Positions 6,619-7,057 of a DNA stretch of 7,057 bases are shown in pieces. The translations under genes and the position numbers were made by a program. The stretch's first letter is position 1. Every line of letters starts with the position of its first letter. This DNA comes from Anaerolineales bacterium (lineage in GTDB: Bacteria; Chloroflexota; Anaerolineae; Anaerolineales; UBA4823). The stretch covers positions 1 to 7,057 of the forward strand of contig JALHTN010000282.1 of NCBI GenBank assembly GCA_022865865.1, written 5' to 3'. The notes under the pieces are model-generated. The model did no database searches. It saw only the letters and a list, made by a program, of their open reading frames with translations, and had not been told where the DNA came from.

Positions 6619-7057
6619 ATGCAGACCGCAAGAGCAAGGTTTATTCTCCATAAGCATTATTGGAAAGGTCTGGTTTTCCTTACCTTTATTTTGACCTTAT
6701 TTGCCTGGGTGATAAACACACCCCCAGGCCTTTTAGGAAAAGCTGATGCTATCGGATACGCTGTTTGTCATCGCATCGACCTGCGTTCTTTCCACATTGG
6801 GGACCTTCAATTGCCCTTATGTGCCAGGTGCAGTGGGATGTATCTTGGAGCGATGATCGGATTGATTTACCAATGGGTAATTGGTCGCAGGCGGATTGGG
6901 ATGTCATCCTGGAAGATCATTCTGCCAACTTCAGTGTTCGTGCTCTTATTTGCCATCGATGGATTGAATTCATTCTATAGCTTGTTCGCTGATGCTCCGG
7001 GTTTGTATCAACCGAATAATACCCTCAGGTTGCTGACAGGTACGGGTATGGGTCTAG
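6619..7057 (+). CDS. DUF2085 family membrane protein (3' end outside window)
   Basis: An ATG at 6619 opens a frame that runs to the window end, giving 146 residues and one spare base. A hydrophobic helix at about 16-33 is followed by the family signature: A-I-G-Y-A-V-C50-H51-R, R56-S-F-H, then P66-L-C68-A-R-C71-S-G-M-Y-L-G, which runs into a second helix (about 73-88). A third hydrophobic segment (about 99-113) precedes D114-G-L-N-S and P122-region P-N-N-T-L-R-L-L-T-G, also typical. The conserved Cys-His and Cys-x-x-Cys look like a metal or redox site near the membrane surface, but the family function is unknown. An in-frame TGA at 6589 and no intervening start leave this ATG as the only reasonable one. 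There is no Shine-Dalgarno site, and the promoter is so close that the mRNA would be leaderless. A few C-terminal residues or a further helix are missing beyond the window. Confidence 0.88.
   Translation, partial: MQTARARFILHKHYWKGLVFLTFILTLFAWVINTPPGLLGKADAIGYAVCHRIDLRSFHIGDLQLPLCARCSGMYLGAMIGLIYQWVIGRRRIGMSSWKIILPTSVFVLLFAIDGLNSFYSLFADAPGLYQPNNTLRLLTGTGMGL

Noticed and set aside
6765..6980. 71-codon ORF within the DUF2085 gene in another frame
   Set aside because: Out-of-frame shadow; the DUF2085 motifs with Cys50, Cys68 and Cys71 lie in the other frame.

Overview
The window looks like an ordinary mid-GC stretch of bacterial chromosome. It carries five complete or nearly complete genes plus the tail of a sixth, with short, regulated-looking spacers between them. 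I see no transposase, integrase, CRISPR array, tRNA or rRNA. The gene content suggests a Gram-positive-like or monoderm lineage, most plausibly Chloroflexota (Anaerolineae type): a YerB-like DUF3048 lipoprotein with a Pro/Thr tether, a DUF2085 membrane protein, and a two-helix-anchored coiled-coil protein of unknown family. That assignment is an inference from protein style and not from a marker gene.

Layout from left to right: the last 57 codons of dihydropteroate synthase (folP, +); then acnA (+), encoding a full-length AcnA/IRP1-type aconitase with its own sigma70-like promoter and a strong Shine-Dalgarno site. A near-perfect hairpin with T-tracts on both strands closes acnA and also serves the next gene, which converges on it. 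That gene (-) encodes a 300-residue membrane protein made of two transmembrane helices flanking two long heptad-repeat segments. It diverges from surE (+), a complete SurE 5'/3'-nucleotidase with all metal ligands. The 119-base divergent spacer holds a 17-base palindrome and a TATAAT box that reads the same on both strands.

Downstream of surE is a 432-base gap without a confident gene. It contains two strong stem-loops without U-tracts and open frames that would join into a protein-like reading frame after a one-base change in an A-run. This may be a decayed gene. On the far side, a DUF3048 lipoprotein gene (-) converges on surE. It diverges from a DUF2085 membrane protein gene (+) that is cut by the window end. 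Their 121-base spacer has a good promoter on the minus strand, a tandem 11-bp repeat, and a plus-strand promoter placed so close to the ATG that the mRNA would be leaderless or nearly so.

The genes do not form one pathway. AcnA serves the TCA cycle, FolP serves folate synthesis, SurE serves nucleotide salvage or stress, and the rest are envelope proteins. No coherent new multi-gene system is evident. The points most worth following are the coiled-coil membrane protein, the surE/DUF3048 gap, the leaderless start of the DUF2085 gene, and the two divergent regulatory spacers.
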